Shown here piece after piece: positions 18,752 through 29,200 of a stretch of 64,000 nt of DNA. Origin of the DNA: Flavobacteriales bacterium (GTDB lineage: Bacteria > Bacteroidota > Bacteroidia > Flavobacteriales > UBA1820); the NCBI GenBank assembly GCA_003150615.1, contig QALN01000004.1:1-64000 (forward strand). The letters are read 5' to 3'. The notes beneath the pieces are model-generated. The model worked only from the letters and a program-made list of their open reading frames with translations, was not told the origin of the DNA and did no database searches. Numbering within the stretch: the stretch's first letter is position 1; each line of letters opens with the position of its first letter. Position numbers and translations under genes: made by a program.

Positions 18752-21700
18752 ATGAATACCGACGATACCGGAAATAACCTCCGTCAAAAGGAACAAACCG
18801 ATATGCTTTACGGCAGGATATGTGCCGCATGCCCACCGCAGGAACATTCTCCATCGGGCTATCGGGACGCTTTTCTGGAACTGCGGGGAGTGTTCGACGC
18901 TTTTTTCTCCATTCTTCTCGAAGGAGACATACGCTCGTTCGGTTCGCAGTATTCGCGTGTGGTGTACGCATGCCGCAAATACGACGTTGCGGCCGATATA
19001 CAGCGTGCGGCGGTTGCGTTCCGCCACCGGTCTGCCTCTTTTGCCGAAAAGACTGATGCCCACGCCGGAGAACTGGCCGTCGCGGCATCTACGCTCGCTT
19101 ATGTCATGGACGGATTCGGGTATCCTGTCCCGGAAGGCTTTCCGTATGCGCCTGGAAACGGATATTCTATCTCAGGCACATCGGGCAGGGCGGAGGACTC
19201 GCCGGCACAGATACTATCCGGTATCGTTACCGCAGTCTCGCCCGTGAAGACCGAGAACGGCAGGCGTTATTATAACCTCTCCCTTTTATGCCCTGCTGAC
19301 GGCAACGCTCAAGAAAAACAAGTATCGGTGACGGTTGTCGAAAGTTACGCCGGAGGACTTTTGCGCAGCGACCTGATGCGCCAGAGGGAACTTCTCCGGG
19401 AATATTTTTCCGTCAACATAACTGCCGTATCACCCGGTGCGGCGGAAGGCGTTTTCAGAACCACGGCACGTTCACTGCTCGTTATAGAACCCGATTATCT
19501 TGTCGATGTTACGGATATAGCTGGATGCTTCACACAGGAAGGCGCCAATGCCAACATGTTCCTGCTGTCGAAACTCTCGCCCGAAAACGATTCCGAAGCC
19601 ATGCTTAAGGGAACGTTGATAAACGACCTTCTCGATGCCTGCATAAGCGATTCCCAAGGCGAACTGGACGTCGTGTTCAAAAAAGCGCTCGAAAAAAACA
19701 TACTCAAGGCCGCGCGCTACGGCGGAGCGGCAGTAAAGCGCATATGGGATTCCGTGCTGGCCGAACACGGGGAAAACATCGCCCTTTTCGCCCGGAGCGT
19801 ATCCGGCGGGCGTATAACGGTCGAACCGTCGTTCATATCGGCTCTTTACGGCATACAAGGGCGCCTGGACGTTCTGGTACAGGATGCCCGTCAACCGGAC
19901 GTAAAGGACATCTACGAACTCAAAAGCGGCCGCGCACCATCGGGAACCGGCCTTTGGAAAGGGCACCAGATACAGGTGGCTTGCTACAACATGTTGTTGG
20001 AATCCGTTTACGGACATCGAAGGCGCGGCACTTCGGCCCTGTTTTACTCGTCCGCCCAACAGTATCCTATGCGCAATTTCCTTTCCTCGTACAGCGACCA
20101 AGCCGAGATTACCGCCGTGAGGAACGAAATAGTCGGACTCGTTTACCGCATTGCCGGGGGCGACTATTCCCCGCTTGAGAATATCGAGGAGGGGCGTTTC
20201 GGAGCTTACCCTCCGTACGCCCGTCAGAGGATAGACGCTTTTTCATCCGTTTACCGCAACCTTGACCCCGTACAGAAGAAATACTACCGGTCCTTCCTTT
20301 CGTTTTCCGTACGCGAGATGCTCGCGGCACGGACAGGCGCTTTTGCGTTCCCCGGCAGGGATTCTTCGTCAGGCCGTGGTTTCTCGTCCTTGTGGAACGA
20401 CTGCGATGAGGAGAAACGCCGCGATTTTTCCATCGTCGATACGATGAGGTTCATAGGTTTCGATGCCGCCCGGCATACCGTGCATTTTACAATGGAGGAA
20501 GATATCGAACACACGTTCCGCAAAGGTGACGTCGTGGTAGTGTATCCTCACACGTTCCGCAAAGGTTCAGCGCTGAAAAACGAGATACTCAAAGGAACGA
20601 TAGACTCGATAAACGGCCGCGATGTCGTTTTCATTCCGCGAGGCAGCCAGGTGGATACCGGTTTTTTGTCCGCTTCCCCGGTATGGGCAATGGAACACGA
20701 TATGATGGAAAAGAACTACTGGGCGCAAATATCGTCGTTGTGCGCTTTCCTGTCTGGGAAAAGCACGGCAATGGATATGGTATTTTGCCGCCGCCGTCCG
20801 CGCAGCGGCGAGTTCCCGTATGTTTACGATACTTCGCTCACTCCCAATCAGAACGAATCAGTCGAAAAAGCCCTGCGTGCGCGCGACTGTTTTCTGTTGC
20901 AGGGGCCTCCCGGCACGGGTAAGACCTCCGGCGCGATAATGGGTATCGTGCGCGGCATACTTTCCTCCACGCAGGACAATATAACGCTTCTGGCATTTAC
21001 CAACAGGGCCGTCGAGGAGATCGCTGTCAAATTGCGCAGAGAAGGCCTGGACTTCCTGCGTCTTGGGCACGGCATGGCCGGAAATGACGACCAGACCCTT
21101 AGCCGTATGGTCGAAAGCGGAATGAAGATCAACGATGTCCGCCGGGCCGTAAAAAGCAAAAGGATAATACTTTCCACAGTGTCCGGCTTTGCCGCCAGGG
21201 CGGAAGACCTGAAAAATATAACGCGTTTCGATACGGCGGTAATCGATGAGGCTTCTCAGCTGACGGAAATCCAACTGACGGGCGTGCTGCCGTATTTTAA
21301 AAAATTCATCCTGGTTGGCGATCAGAAACAACTGCCTTCCGTCGTTGTGCAAAGCCCGCTGTTGACCGCTACCGATGACCCGTTGCTGAACGGTATCGGA
21401 CTATACGATCTCGGCGATTCCCTTTTCGAGCGTTTGTATTCGTATATGGAAAAGAACGGATATGACGATTCTTATGCGATGCTAGACACCCATTTCAGGA
21501 TGCACGATGATATTGCCGCGTTGGTAAATCCGTTTTATTCCGGTGCGTTGAAATCCGGAACCGGGCGTCAGAAAGAACGGCGCGTGGAACCGAGAATAGT
21601 TTTTTATCCTTCTCCATTTGAACCGTCGTATAAAAAGCATCTCGGCGAGGCCCGTCTCGTATCTCATCTGCTGGCGGGAATAAAAAAACGTTACGGCGAT

Positions 21701-22054
21701 TCTTTTTCCCAGGAAACGGTCGGGGTAGTCACTCCCTGGCGCGCCCAGATAGCCGCGATACGCAATTCTATAGACGATGCCGAAATATTGGAAAAAGTGA
21801 CGATAGATACCGTCGAGCGTTTTCAGGGGGGCGAAAAGGACATAATAATAGTATCGCTTGCCGTGTTCACTCCTGCACAGATGAAAATGCTGCAATCGCT
21901 CAACAGTGACGGTACTGTGGACAGAAAACTCAACGTAACCGTTTCCCGTGCAAGGGAAGAATTGGTGATACTGGGATATGAGCCGGTACTGTACGACTCG
22001 CCGTTTTACGGTCGTGTGCTGGCTATGGCTGAAAAAAGGAATACGGATATGTGA
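18752..22054 (+). CDS. Dna2-like nuclease-helicase (copy 1)
   Basis: A 1,100-residue fusion of a PD-(D/E)XK nuclease and an SF1B (UPF1/Dna2-type) helicase, predicted to unwind and trim DNA ends or flaps. Nuclease residues: Asp373 in GRLDVLV, Glu389-x-Lys391 in ELKSGR, and the HQIQVACY motif (405-412). Helicase residues: Walker A GPPGTGKT (718-725), Asp832-Glu833 in VIDEASQ, a GDQKQLPSV motif, TPWRAQ, DTVERFQGGEKD and VSRAREELV. The Fe-S cysteine trio usually found after the nuclease core in Dna2/Cas4 relatives is not visible. ATG 18752 is preferred over an upstream TTG at 18683. The biological role in this organism is inferred only. Confidence 0.88.
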   Translation: MNTDDTGNNLRQKEQTDMLYGRICAACPPQEHSPSGYRDAFLELRGVFDAFFSILLEGDIRSFGSQYSRVVYACRKYDVAADIQRAAVAFRHRSASFAEKTDAHAGELAVAASTLAYVMDGFGYPVPEGFPYAPGNGYSISGTSGRAEDSPAQILSGIVTAVSPVKTENGRRYYNLSLLCPADGNAQEKQVSVTVVESYAGGLLRSDLMRQRELLREYFSVNITAVSPGAAEGVFRTTARSLLVIEPDYLVDVTDIAGCFTQEGANANMFLLSKLSPENDSEAMLKGTLINDLLDACISDSQGELDVVFKKALEKNILKAARYGGAAVKRIWDSVLAEHGENIALFARSVSGGRITVEPSFISALYGIQGRLDVLVQDARQPDVKDIYELKSGRAPSGTGLWKGHQIQVACYNMLLESVYGHRRRGTSALFYSSAQQYPMRNFLSSYSDQAEITAVRNEIVGLVYRIAGGDYSPLENIEEGRFGAYPPYARQRIDAFSSVYRNLDPVQKKYYRSFLSFSVREMLAARTGAFAFPGRDSSSGRGFSSLWNDCDEEKRRDFSIVDTMRFIGFDAARHTVHFTMEEDIEHTFRKGDVVVVYPHTFRKGSALKNEILKGTIDSINGRDVVFIPRGSQVDTGFLSASPVWAMEHDMMEKNYWAQISSLCAFLSGKSTAMDMVFCRRRPRSGEFPYVYDTSLTPNQNESVEKALRARDCFLLQGPPGTGKTSGAIMGIVRGILSSTQDNITLLAFTNRAVEEIAVKLRREGLDFLRLGHGMAGNDDQTLSRMVESGMKINDVRRAVKSKRIILSTVSGFAARAEDLKNITRFDTAVIDEASQLTEIQLTGVLPYFKKFILVGDQKQLPSVVVQSPLLTATDDPLLNGIGLYDLGDSLFERLYSYMEKNGYDDSYAMLDTHFRMHDDIAALVNPFYSGALKSGTGRQKERRVEPRIVFYPSPFEPSYKKHLGEARLVSHLLAGIKKRYGDSFSQETVGVVTPWRAQIAAIRNSIDDAEILEKVTIDTVERFQGGEKDIIIVSLAVFTPAQMKMLQSLNSDGTVDRKLNVTVSRAREELVILGYEPVLYDSPFYGRVLAMAEKRNTDM

Positions 22055-22161
22055 ATGCCTTGTGTCCTGTACAGGGTTTAAAGCATCCTTGGATATAAGT
22101 AGGTATCAAACGGCCATATGGCCATCGAACGGGCTATGCCTGTCCCGCAAGTTTATGATTG

Positions 22162-22191
22162 AAAAAGCCGGCCCATTCGGGCCGGCTTTTT
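22162..22191. terminator. Bidirectional terminator between Dna2-like gene and efp (copy 1)
   Basis: Stem AAAAAGCCGGCCC / GGGCCGGCTTTTT with loop ATTC, lying between two convergent genes. Confidence 0.85.
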
Positions 22192-22214
22192 TTACAGTCT
22201 TGCAAAGTAATGCG

Positions 22215-22781
22215 TTATTCTTTTACGCGTTCCTGGTATGAACCGTCCGTCGTGTTTATCCTTATCTTGTCGCCTTCGTTGATAAACAGCGGTACGCGTA
22301 CGTTGGCTCCTGTTTCAACGGTAGCCGGTTTCAGCGTGTTGGTTGCCGTATCGCCCTTTATGCCCGGTTCGGTGAACGTAACCGTAAGCGTAACGCTAGG
22401 CGCCAGTTCGCATGCCATAGGCAGGTGGTCTTCGGCATTGTAAAGCACATCGACTATATCGCCGTCGCGCAGGAACTGCGGAGCGTTTATCATGCTTTTC
22501 TGGAGCGTAAGCTGGTCGTAGTCCTCGTTATTCATGAAATGGTAATCGTCCCCTTCGTTGTAGAGGAACTGGTATTTGCGGTTTTCTATGCGTACCGGTT
22601 CTATCTTGTGGCCTGCCGGGAACGTGTTGTCCAGAATGCGGCCAGTGGACAGGCTCCTGAGTTTGGTACGTACGAACGCCGCGCCTTTGCCAGGTTTTAC
22701 GTGCTGGAACTCTACTACTTTGTATATGTCGTAATTAAACTTGATACACAAACCGTTTTTAATGTCGTTGGTTGTTGCCAT
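22215..22781 (-). CDS. efp: Elongation factor P (copy 1)
   Basis: EF-P binds the ribosome between the P and E sites and relieves stalling at polyproline stretches. The 188-residue length is standard. The N-terminal KOW-like domain carries the tip lysine Lys32 in KPGKGAAFVRTK, the residue modified in many EF-Ps. The two OB domains follow, with the conserved C-terminal GDKIRINTTDGSYQERV. It is the last gene of the lpxD-lpxC/fabZ-lpxA-efp operon, 35 nt after lpxA, an arrangement common in Bacteroidota. Confidence 0.97.
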   Translation of the reverse strand: MATTNDIKNGLCIKFNYDIYKVVEFQHVKPGKGAAFVRTKLRSLSTGRILDNTFPAGHKIEPVRIENRKYQFLYNEGDDYHFMNNEDYDQLTLQKSMINAPQFLRDGDIVDVLYNAEDHLPMACELAPSVTLTVTFTEPGIKGDTATNTLKPATVETGANVRVPLFINEGDKIRINTTDGSYQERVKE

Positions 22782-22816
22782 TTTATGAAATGCGTTTTAT
22801 TTGTCGTTAAAAAAAA

Positions 22817-23605
22817 TTACTGCTCTTTCATGTTGAAACCGCGCATGAGCCCTCTTTCCGAACGGCGGATAAATTCCATTATCTCATCGCGTTCCTTGCT
22901 GGCCTTCAATTCGGTCTCCATTATGGTAAGGGCCTGGGATACGTTGTAGTTCTTCTGGAACAGCACGCGGTAAATGCTTTGTATCTCGTTTATCGTTTCC
23001 GAGTCGTAGCCTCGGCGGCGCAGGCCTATCGAGTTTATGCCCAGATACGATACCGGTTCTTTGCCTGCCTTGACATAAGGCGGGATGTCTTTCCTGACCA
23101 GCGAGCCTCCTGCTATCATCACGTGCGAACCTATCTTTACGAACTGGTGTATGCCTGTCAGTCCGCCTATCACCACGAAATTGCCGACTTCGCAATGTCC
23201 GGACATACCTACCGAATTGGCCAGTATGACGTTGTCGCCGAGCATACAGTCGTGCGCTACGTGGGCATAGGCCATAAGCAGGCAGTTATTGCCTATCTTG
23301 GTAGTACCGGCAGCTTTCGTACCCCGGCTTATGGTGACGCACTCGCGTATGGTAGTGTTGTCGCCTATGATGCATGTAGTCTCTTCTCCCTCGAATTTCA
23401 GGTCCTGCGGCAGGCCGGATATGACTGCTCCGGGGAATATCCGGCAGTTGCGCCCTATCCTCGCGCCTTCCATTATTGTGACGTTCGGACCTATCCACGT
23501 GCCGCTTCCTATCTCGACATTATTGGAAATAGTCGTGAACGGCTCGATTACTACGTTATGGGCGATTTTTGCGCCTGGGTGAACGTATGCTAAAGGTTGT
23601 ATCAT
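22817..23605 (-). CDS. lpxA: Acyl-ACP--UDP-N-acetylglucosamine O-acyltransferase (copy 1)
   Basis: LpxA transfers a 3-hydroxyacyl chain to UDP-GlcNAc in the first step of lipid A synthesis. The 262 residues form a left-handed beta helix of hexapeptide repeats (for example IGPNVTIMEGARIG), followed by a short helical C-terminus. The catalytic base is His118 in YAHVAHDC, matching E. coli His125. The start codon overlaps the stop of lpxC-fabZ by 4 nt, so the two are translationally coupled. Confidence 0.97.
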   Translation of the reverse strand: MIQPLAYVHPGAKIAHNVVIEPFTTISNNVEIGSGTWIGPNVTIMEGARIGRNCRIFPGAVISGLPQDLKFEGEETTCIIGDNTTIRECVTISRGTKAAGTTKIGNNCLLMAYAHVAHDCMLGDNVILANSVGMSGHCEVGNFVVIGGLTGIHQFVKIGSHVMIAGGSLVRKDIPPYVKAGKEPVSYLGINSIGLRRRGYDSETINEIQSIYRVLFQKNYNVSQALTIMETELKASKERDEIMEFIRRSERGLMRGFNMKEQ

Positions 23606-25002
23606 TGGTTTTCGTCTTTACGTTTTAAAAGAGCCATAAGTTCCGCTTCGCATACTATTTTGTTGTTGGCGTAAGCGTATCCCTGCATGTGGCATATGCC
23701 CCGCCTTATGGGGGTGATGAGTTTCAGATTGAAAATCAACGTATCTCCCGGAACCACCTGGTGCTTGAACTTGGCGTTTTCTATTTTCATGAAAAGGGTG
23801 ATATAGTTTTCCGGGTCGGGTACGCTTTGCAGGGCCAGCAGTCCTCCGCATTGTGCCATGGCCTCTATCTGCAGAACTCCGGGCATAACCGGGGAGCCGG
23901 GGAAGTGACCTACGAAGAAAGGCTCGTTCATAGTCACGTTCTTTATGCCCACAACGTGTGTGTCGGTCAGTTCCATCACTTTATCCACCAGAAGGAAAGG
24001 CGGACGATGGGGGAGCACCTTTATAATGTCGTTTATGTTCATAAGGGGCTCTTGGTTCAGATCGAACTTAGGCACTTGGTTGCGTTCTTCGGTGCGGATT
24101 ATTTTCGATAGTTTTTTTGCGAATTGGGTATTTATGTAATGGCCCGGTTTGTTTGCTATTATCTTTCCCTGTATACGGCGTCCGACAAGTGCCAGATCGC
24201 CCATAACGTCCAGCAGTTTGTGGCGCGCGGCTTCGTTGGGGTAGAGCAGGGTGAGGTTGTCCAGTACGCCGTTCGGTTTTACCGTAACCTTGTCGCGGTG
24301 GAATATCCTCTTCAGATGGTTCATCGTCTCTTCGGATATTTCCTTGTCGACGTAAACTATGGCGTTAGTCAGATCCCCGCCCTTTATCAGGCCGTTGTTT
24401 ATCAGTTGTTCCAGTTCGTGCAAAAAGCAGAACGTGCGGCACGAACCTATTTCGGATTTGAATTCCGAAATGTTCTTTATCCCGGCATTCTGCGTGCCCA
24501 GTACTTTCGTTCCGAAGTCGACCATAGTGGTCACCTGGAATTCGTCGGCCGGGATGACCGTTATTTCGCTTCCGGTTGCAGGGTCGGAATAGGATATGAC
24601 GTCCTTTACCACATAAACATTGCGGTCGGCCTCCTGTTCCACTATCCCTGCGCTTTCGAGCGCTTCGATGAAATATTTCGACGAACCGTCCATTATCGGC
24701 GGTTCGGGGCCGTCCATCTCTATTATTATATTGTCTATGTCGCAGCCCGACACGGCTGCCAGCGTGTGTTCTGTCGTGAATACCTTTACCCCACGTTTTT
24801 CAAGCGTGGTTCCGCGCGAAGTCGAGCATACCAGGTTGGCGTCGGCTTCTACTACGGGACGCCCTTCCAGGTCCGCGCGTACGAAAGTGTAACCGTTGTC
24901 CACCGGAGCAGGTTTGAATGTCATGGAAACCTGCTTCCCTGTGTGTAGGCCTATTCCCGAAATGACCACTTCACGCGCTATGGTTTTCTGTTTTTGGCTC
25001 AT
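23602..25002 (-). CDS. lpxC/fabZ: LpxC-FabZ bifunctional fusion (copy 1)
   Basis: Residues 1 to about 305 are UDP-3-O-acyl-GlcNAc deacetylase (LpxC), the committed step of lipid A synthesis, with zinc ligands His79 (TTEHTLAA), His261 and Asp265 (RHKLLDVMGD) and His288 nearby. Residues about 320-466 are 3-hydroxyacyl-ACP dehydratase (FabZ), with LPHRPPFLLVD (330-340), catalytic His366 in GHFPGSPVMPG and Glu380 in LQIEAMAQ. The two activities compete for or use 3-hydroxyacyl chains. The fusion is a known Bacteroidota trait. It lies 32 nt after lpxD and overlaps lpxA. Confidence 0.97.
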   Translation of the reverse strand: MSQKQKTIAREVVISGIGLHTGKQVSMTFKPAPVDNGYTFVRADLEGRPVVEADANLVCSTSRGTTLEKRGVKVFTTEHTLAAVSGCDIDNIIIEMDGPEPPIMDGSSKYFIEALESAGIVEQEADRNVYVVKDVISYSDPATGSEITVIPADEFQVTTMVDFGTKVLGTQNAGIKNISEFKSEIGSCRTFCFLHELEQLINNGLIKGGDLTNAIVYVDKEISEETMNHLKRIFHRDKVTVKPNGVLDNLTLLYPNEAARHKLLDVMGDLALVGRRIQGKIIANKPGHYINTQFAKKLSKIIRTEERNQVPKFDLNQEPLMNINDIIKVLPHRPPFLLVDKVMELTDTHVVGIKNVTMNEPFFVGHFPGSPVMPGVLQIEAMAQCGGLLALQSVPDPENYITLFMKIENAKFKHQVVPGDTLIFNLKLITPIRRGICHMQGYAYANNKIVCEAELMALLKRKDENQ

Positions 25003-25034
25003 GTCTATATTTTAAGCTTTTATAAAGCCTTTAT

Positions 25035-26075
25035 TTATAACTGTTTGTTGTTCCCGCCGAGTTTGGCGTTAATCTCTTCTATACGGCGCGCTAAGTTAGG
25101 AAGTTTTCTGAAAACTACATAGGATTTCATGTAATCCTTATGGTCGAACGCCGGTGCGCCTATCAGCGTCGAACCTTCTTTCACGTCGGATATCACGCCG
25201 GCCTGCGCCGCTATCCGCGAATGTTTGCCAATGCGGATATGGCCTGAAAGTCCTACCTGGCCGCCTATGGAGCATCCTTCGCCTATTTTTGTCGAACCGG
25301 CTATGCCCGCCTGCGCAGCTACTACCGTATTTTCTCCTATTTCCACATTGTGCGCCACCTGTATCAGGTTGTCCAGTTTCGTTCCCTTGCGGATAACCGT
25401 CGAACCCATCGTCGCGCGGTCTATCGTCGTATTGGCCCCTATCTCCACATTGTCTTCTATTACCACGATGCCGGTCTGGGGTATTTTTTTGTACGTCCCG
25501 TCCATCTGCGGGGCGAAACCGAAACCGTCCGACCCCACCACCGCGCCGGCGTGCAGCGTGCAGTTCTCGCCTATCACCGTACCGGGATATATTTTCACTC
25601 CGGCGTAAACGACCGTTCCGCGTCCTATCTTCACGTTTTCGCCTATGTATGCCTGAGGGTAAATCTTCACGTCGTCCCCTATTTCGGCTTTGGCCCCTAC
25701 GTATGAGAAAGCGCCCAGGTACAGATTTTCGCCCAATACCGCGTCTTCCGCCTGAAACGACGGCTGTTCGGTGCCGGTTTTGAGCGAACGGAGGTATTTG
25801 TCGTAAAATTCGAGCAGGGTAGTGAACGCCGTGTACGGGTTTTCCACTCTCACGAGCGTTGCGGAAACTTTTTCGCAAGGGCGGAAATCGTTTGCCACTA
25901 TTACCACCGAAGCCTTTGTGGAGTATATATAATGAGTGTATTTAGGGTTTGCCAAAAAGGATACGGAACCTGGAGTTCCTTCTTCTATTTTGGCGAGCCT
26001 GTCTACACAAACTTCTGCATCCCCTTCAATCGTACCTTGAAGTATTTCGGATAATTGTAATGCTGAAAATTTCAT
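25035..26075 (-). CDS. lpxD: UDP-3-O-acylglucosamine N-acyltransferase (copy 1)
   Basis: LpxD adds the second 3-hydroxyacyl chain to the amine of the LpxC product. The 346-residue protein has an N-terminal uridine-binding domain (1 to about 100), a hexapeptide left-handed beta helix (about 110-300) and a helical C-terminus. The catalytic His242 lies in [10 protein letters not shown]. It is the first gene of the lpxD-lpxC/fabZ-lpxA-efp operon. A TAAATTTG promoter box ends only 5 nt before its ATG, so the mRNA is probably leaderless or nearly so. Confidence 0.97.
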   Translation of the reverse strand: MKFSALQLSEILQGTIEGDAEVCVDRLAKIEEGTPGSVSFLANPKYTHYIYSTKASVVIVANDFRPCEKVSATLVRVENPYTAFTTLLEFYDKYLRSLKTGTEQPSFQAEDAVLGENLYLGAFSYVGAKAEIGDDVKIYPQAYIGENVKIGRGTVVYAGVKIYPGTVIGENCTLHAGAVVGSDGFGFAPQMDGTYKKIPQTGIVVIEDNVEIGANTTIDRATMGSTVIRKGTKLDNLIQVAHNVEIGENTVVAAQAGIAGSTKIGEGCSIGGQVGLSGHIRIGKHSRIAAQAGVISDVKEGSTLIGAPAFDHKDYMKSYVVFRKLPNLARRIEEINAKLGGNNKQL

Positions 26076-26080
26076 TGCCG

Positions 26081-26088
26081 CAAATTTA
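26081..26088 (-). promoter_or_regulatory. lpx operon -7 element (copy 1)
   Basis: TAAATTTG on the minus strand, an exact TAnnTTTG match, separated from the lpxD ATG by only CGGCA. Transcription would start at or within a few bases of the start codon. The -33 half is imperfect (TTC). Confidence 0.6.
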
Positions 26089-26209
26089 GGAAAAAATTTA
26101 TTATCGGCGAATAATCAGTGCCGATACGTATCATCAAAACAGTAAAACAGGACAACCATTATGTTCAAAACTTTTACATCCGCACACTTCCGGGCTCGCC
26201 GAAAATGGC

Positions 26210-26217
26210 TATTTTTG
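26210..26217 (+). promoter_or_regulatory. dnaE -7 element (copy 1)
   Basis: TATTTTTG fits TAnnTTTG, with an imperfect -33 TTC 19 nt upstream at 26188-26190. It lies about 57 nt before the dnaE ATG and is divergent from the lpx promoter. Confidence 0.55.
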
Positions 26218-26274
26218 TAAAATCGCTGTCATTTCCGTAAAAATACGCTTTTATACACTTTATACAATACAGGC

Positions 26275-29200
26275 ATGTACCTTATATTCGATACCGAGAC
26301 CACAGGACTTCCCCGCGATTACAACGCCCCAGTTACCGACACCGATAACTGGCCGCGCATGGTCCAGCTCGCGTGGCAGCTTCACGGGCCGATGGGCGAA
26401 CTTATCGAGGCGAAAAATTTCATAGTCAAGCCCGAAGGTTACGACATACCGTTCGAAACGGAAAAAATCCACGGCATATCGACCGAGCGGGCCAAAAGGG
26501 AAGGTATGGAGCTTTCGTACGTTCTGGACGAATTTGCGCGCGCCGTGGCCAAGGCCGGTTTTGCCGTAGGCCAGAACATATCGTTCGACATACCGGTGGT
26601 AGGCTGCGAATACTACCGCAAAGGCATCGACAATCCTTTGCCGTCCCTTGCCGTGCTGGACACGATGAGCGAGGTTACGGCCAACCTGTGTAAAATACCG
26701 GGACGCGGCAAGCGGTATAAGTTCCCGCGCCTGATAGAATTGCATACGCACCTTTTCGGCGAAGGCTTCGGCCAGGCCCACAACGCCTCGGCCGACGTGG
26801 AAGCAACGGCCCGTTGTTTTCTCGAACTGATAAGGCTCGGCCTGTACACTCCGGCCGAACTCAGGGCCACGCCACAGTACATAGAGGATTTCCGTCGCGC
26901 CAATCCTGAACCCATAAAGGCCATCGGCCTCAACGTCCAGCCGTACAAGCCAATGGACTACGGCCAAGCGGAGGCCGATACCGGACGTACATCCGGCGAG
27001 AAGGACAGTGCCGATGTCGCCGCCGCGCTCGAAGCGCTCAAAGACGTGCCGTACTGTCACCTGCACAACCATACGCAGTACTCCATACTCCAGGCCACGA
27101 CGGACGTGGATACTCTTGTCGAACTGGCCTGGAAAAACAAAATGCCGGCCGTAGGGCTTACCGACCTGGGAAATATGTACGGTGCGTTCAACCTGACGCT
27201 GGCCATAGGCAAGATAAACGAAAAAATAGCCAAGCACAATAAAGCCGTAGAGGAAGGCAAGGAAAAAGGCGAACTGTGGGAAGAATACAAAGGCAAAGTG
27301 ATAATCGGATGCGAACTTTACGTGGCCGAGGATTACAAACGCACGCGTTTTACAAAGGAACAGCCCGACCGCCGTTTCCAGCAGGTGCTTTTCGCAAAAA
27401 ACAAAGCCGGTTACCACAACCTGGCAAAACTGTCCACCGAAGCCAACACCGTAGGGCTCTACGGCCAGTATGCCAGAGTAGGCCGCGAACTGATAGCGCA
27501 GTACCGTGAAAACCTGATAGCCACCACCGGCGGTTTGCAGGGCGAAGTTCCCCAGCTGATACTCCAAGTGGGCGAGCGGCAGGCCGAGGAGGCTTTCAAA
27601 TGGTGGCTCGATGTTTTCGGGGACGATTTCTATGTCGAACTGCTGCGGCACGGACTGCCGGAAAACGACCGCGTGAACCGCACCCTGCTGTCTTTTGCCG
27701 AGAAATACGGCGTGCGCTACATAGCCCAGAACAACACGTTTTACGCCTCGCGCGAAGACTCCAACGCCCACGACATCCTGTTGTGCATACGGGACGGCGA
27801 GGTGCAGAGCAAGCCTATAGGACGCGGCCGCGACTGCCGTTTCGGTTTCCCTAACGACGAGTTCTATTTCAAGAGCCAGGACGAAATGAAAACCCTTTTC
27901 GCCGACCTGCCCGACGCGATACGCAACATCGGCCATCTTGTTGACAAAGTCGAAAACTACAAGTTGGCCAAACCCGTACTTCTGCCCAAGTTCGAGATAC
28001 CGGAGGAATTCCGCGATCCGGAGGATGAAAAAGACGGGGGTAAGCGTGGTGAGAACGCTTACTTGCGTTACCTCACTTACAAAGGCGCGGAAAAAGTATA
28101 TCCCGACATGGATCAGGCCACCCGCGAGCGCATCGATTTCGAACTTGACATCATCGCCAAGACCGGTTATCCGGGATACTTCCTCATCGTCCAGGACTTC
28201 ATCCGCGCAGCGCGCGAAATGGGCGTTCTCGTGGGGCCGGGCAGGGGATCCGCCGCGGGAAGCGCCGTGGCGTACTGCATAGGCATAACTTCGATAGACC
28301 CCATAAAATACGACCTTCTGTTCGAGCGTTTCCTCAACCCCGACCGCGTATCCCTTCCGGATATCGACACGGACTTCGATGACGAAGGCCGCGGCCGCAT
28401 AATAGATTGGGTGGTGGAGAAGTACGGCAAAAACCAGGTGTCGCAGATAATAACCTACGGCACTCTGGCAGCCAAAAACTCCATCCGCGATACGGCCCGC
28501 GCGTTAGGCTTCACGCCTGCCGAAGTGAACGAACTGGGAAAGAAAGTCCCCGATGTGAGCCTCGCAAAACTGTTCAAACTGCCCGAACCGGACCTTCGCG
28601 ACAAACTGAAAAACAAACAGGAAGAGATAGACAAGGCGCACACTCTAAAGGAACTGGCCCAAGGCAGCGACACCACTGCCAGGATAATAAACCAGGCCAA
28701 AGTCATCGAAGGCTCGATAAAGAGCCTGGGAGTACATGCCTGCGGCGTCATAATAACTCCTTCGGACATACGCGAGCACGTACCGATGGCTACGGCCAAA
28801 GACTCGGAAATGCTCGTCACGCAGTTCGACAACAAAGTGGTCGAGTCCGCCGGCCTGCTGAAAATGGACTTTCTCGGCCTTAAGACTCTTACCCTGATAA
28901 ACGACACGATAAACCTCATCGAAGCGCGTTTCGGCATACGTATAGATCCCGACGAGATACCGATAGACGACCCTAAGACATACGAGCTGTTCCAGCGCGG
29001 CGATACGATAGGCGTGTTCCAGTACGAATCGCCAGGCATGCAGAAAAACCTGCGCGAACTGCGTCCTTCCGTGTTCTCTGACCTTATAGCCATGAACGCC
29101 CTTTACCGTCCGGGACCTATGGAATACATACCTTCGTTCATACGGCGCAAGCACGGCGAGGAGGAAATCACATACGACTTGCCCGACATGGAGGAATACC

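Noticed and set aside
26260..27936. Long minus-strand open frame (558 codons) opposite the start of dnaE
   Set aside because: It is fully antisense to the exonuclease/PHP part of dnaE, has shadow-type composition (many Tyr, Val, Phe) and shows no domain. It repeats at 46220-47896 only because the segment is duplicated.
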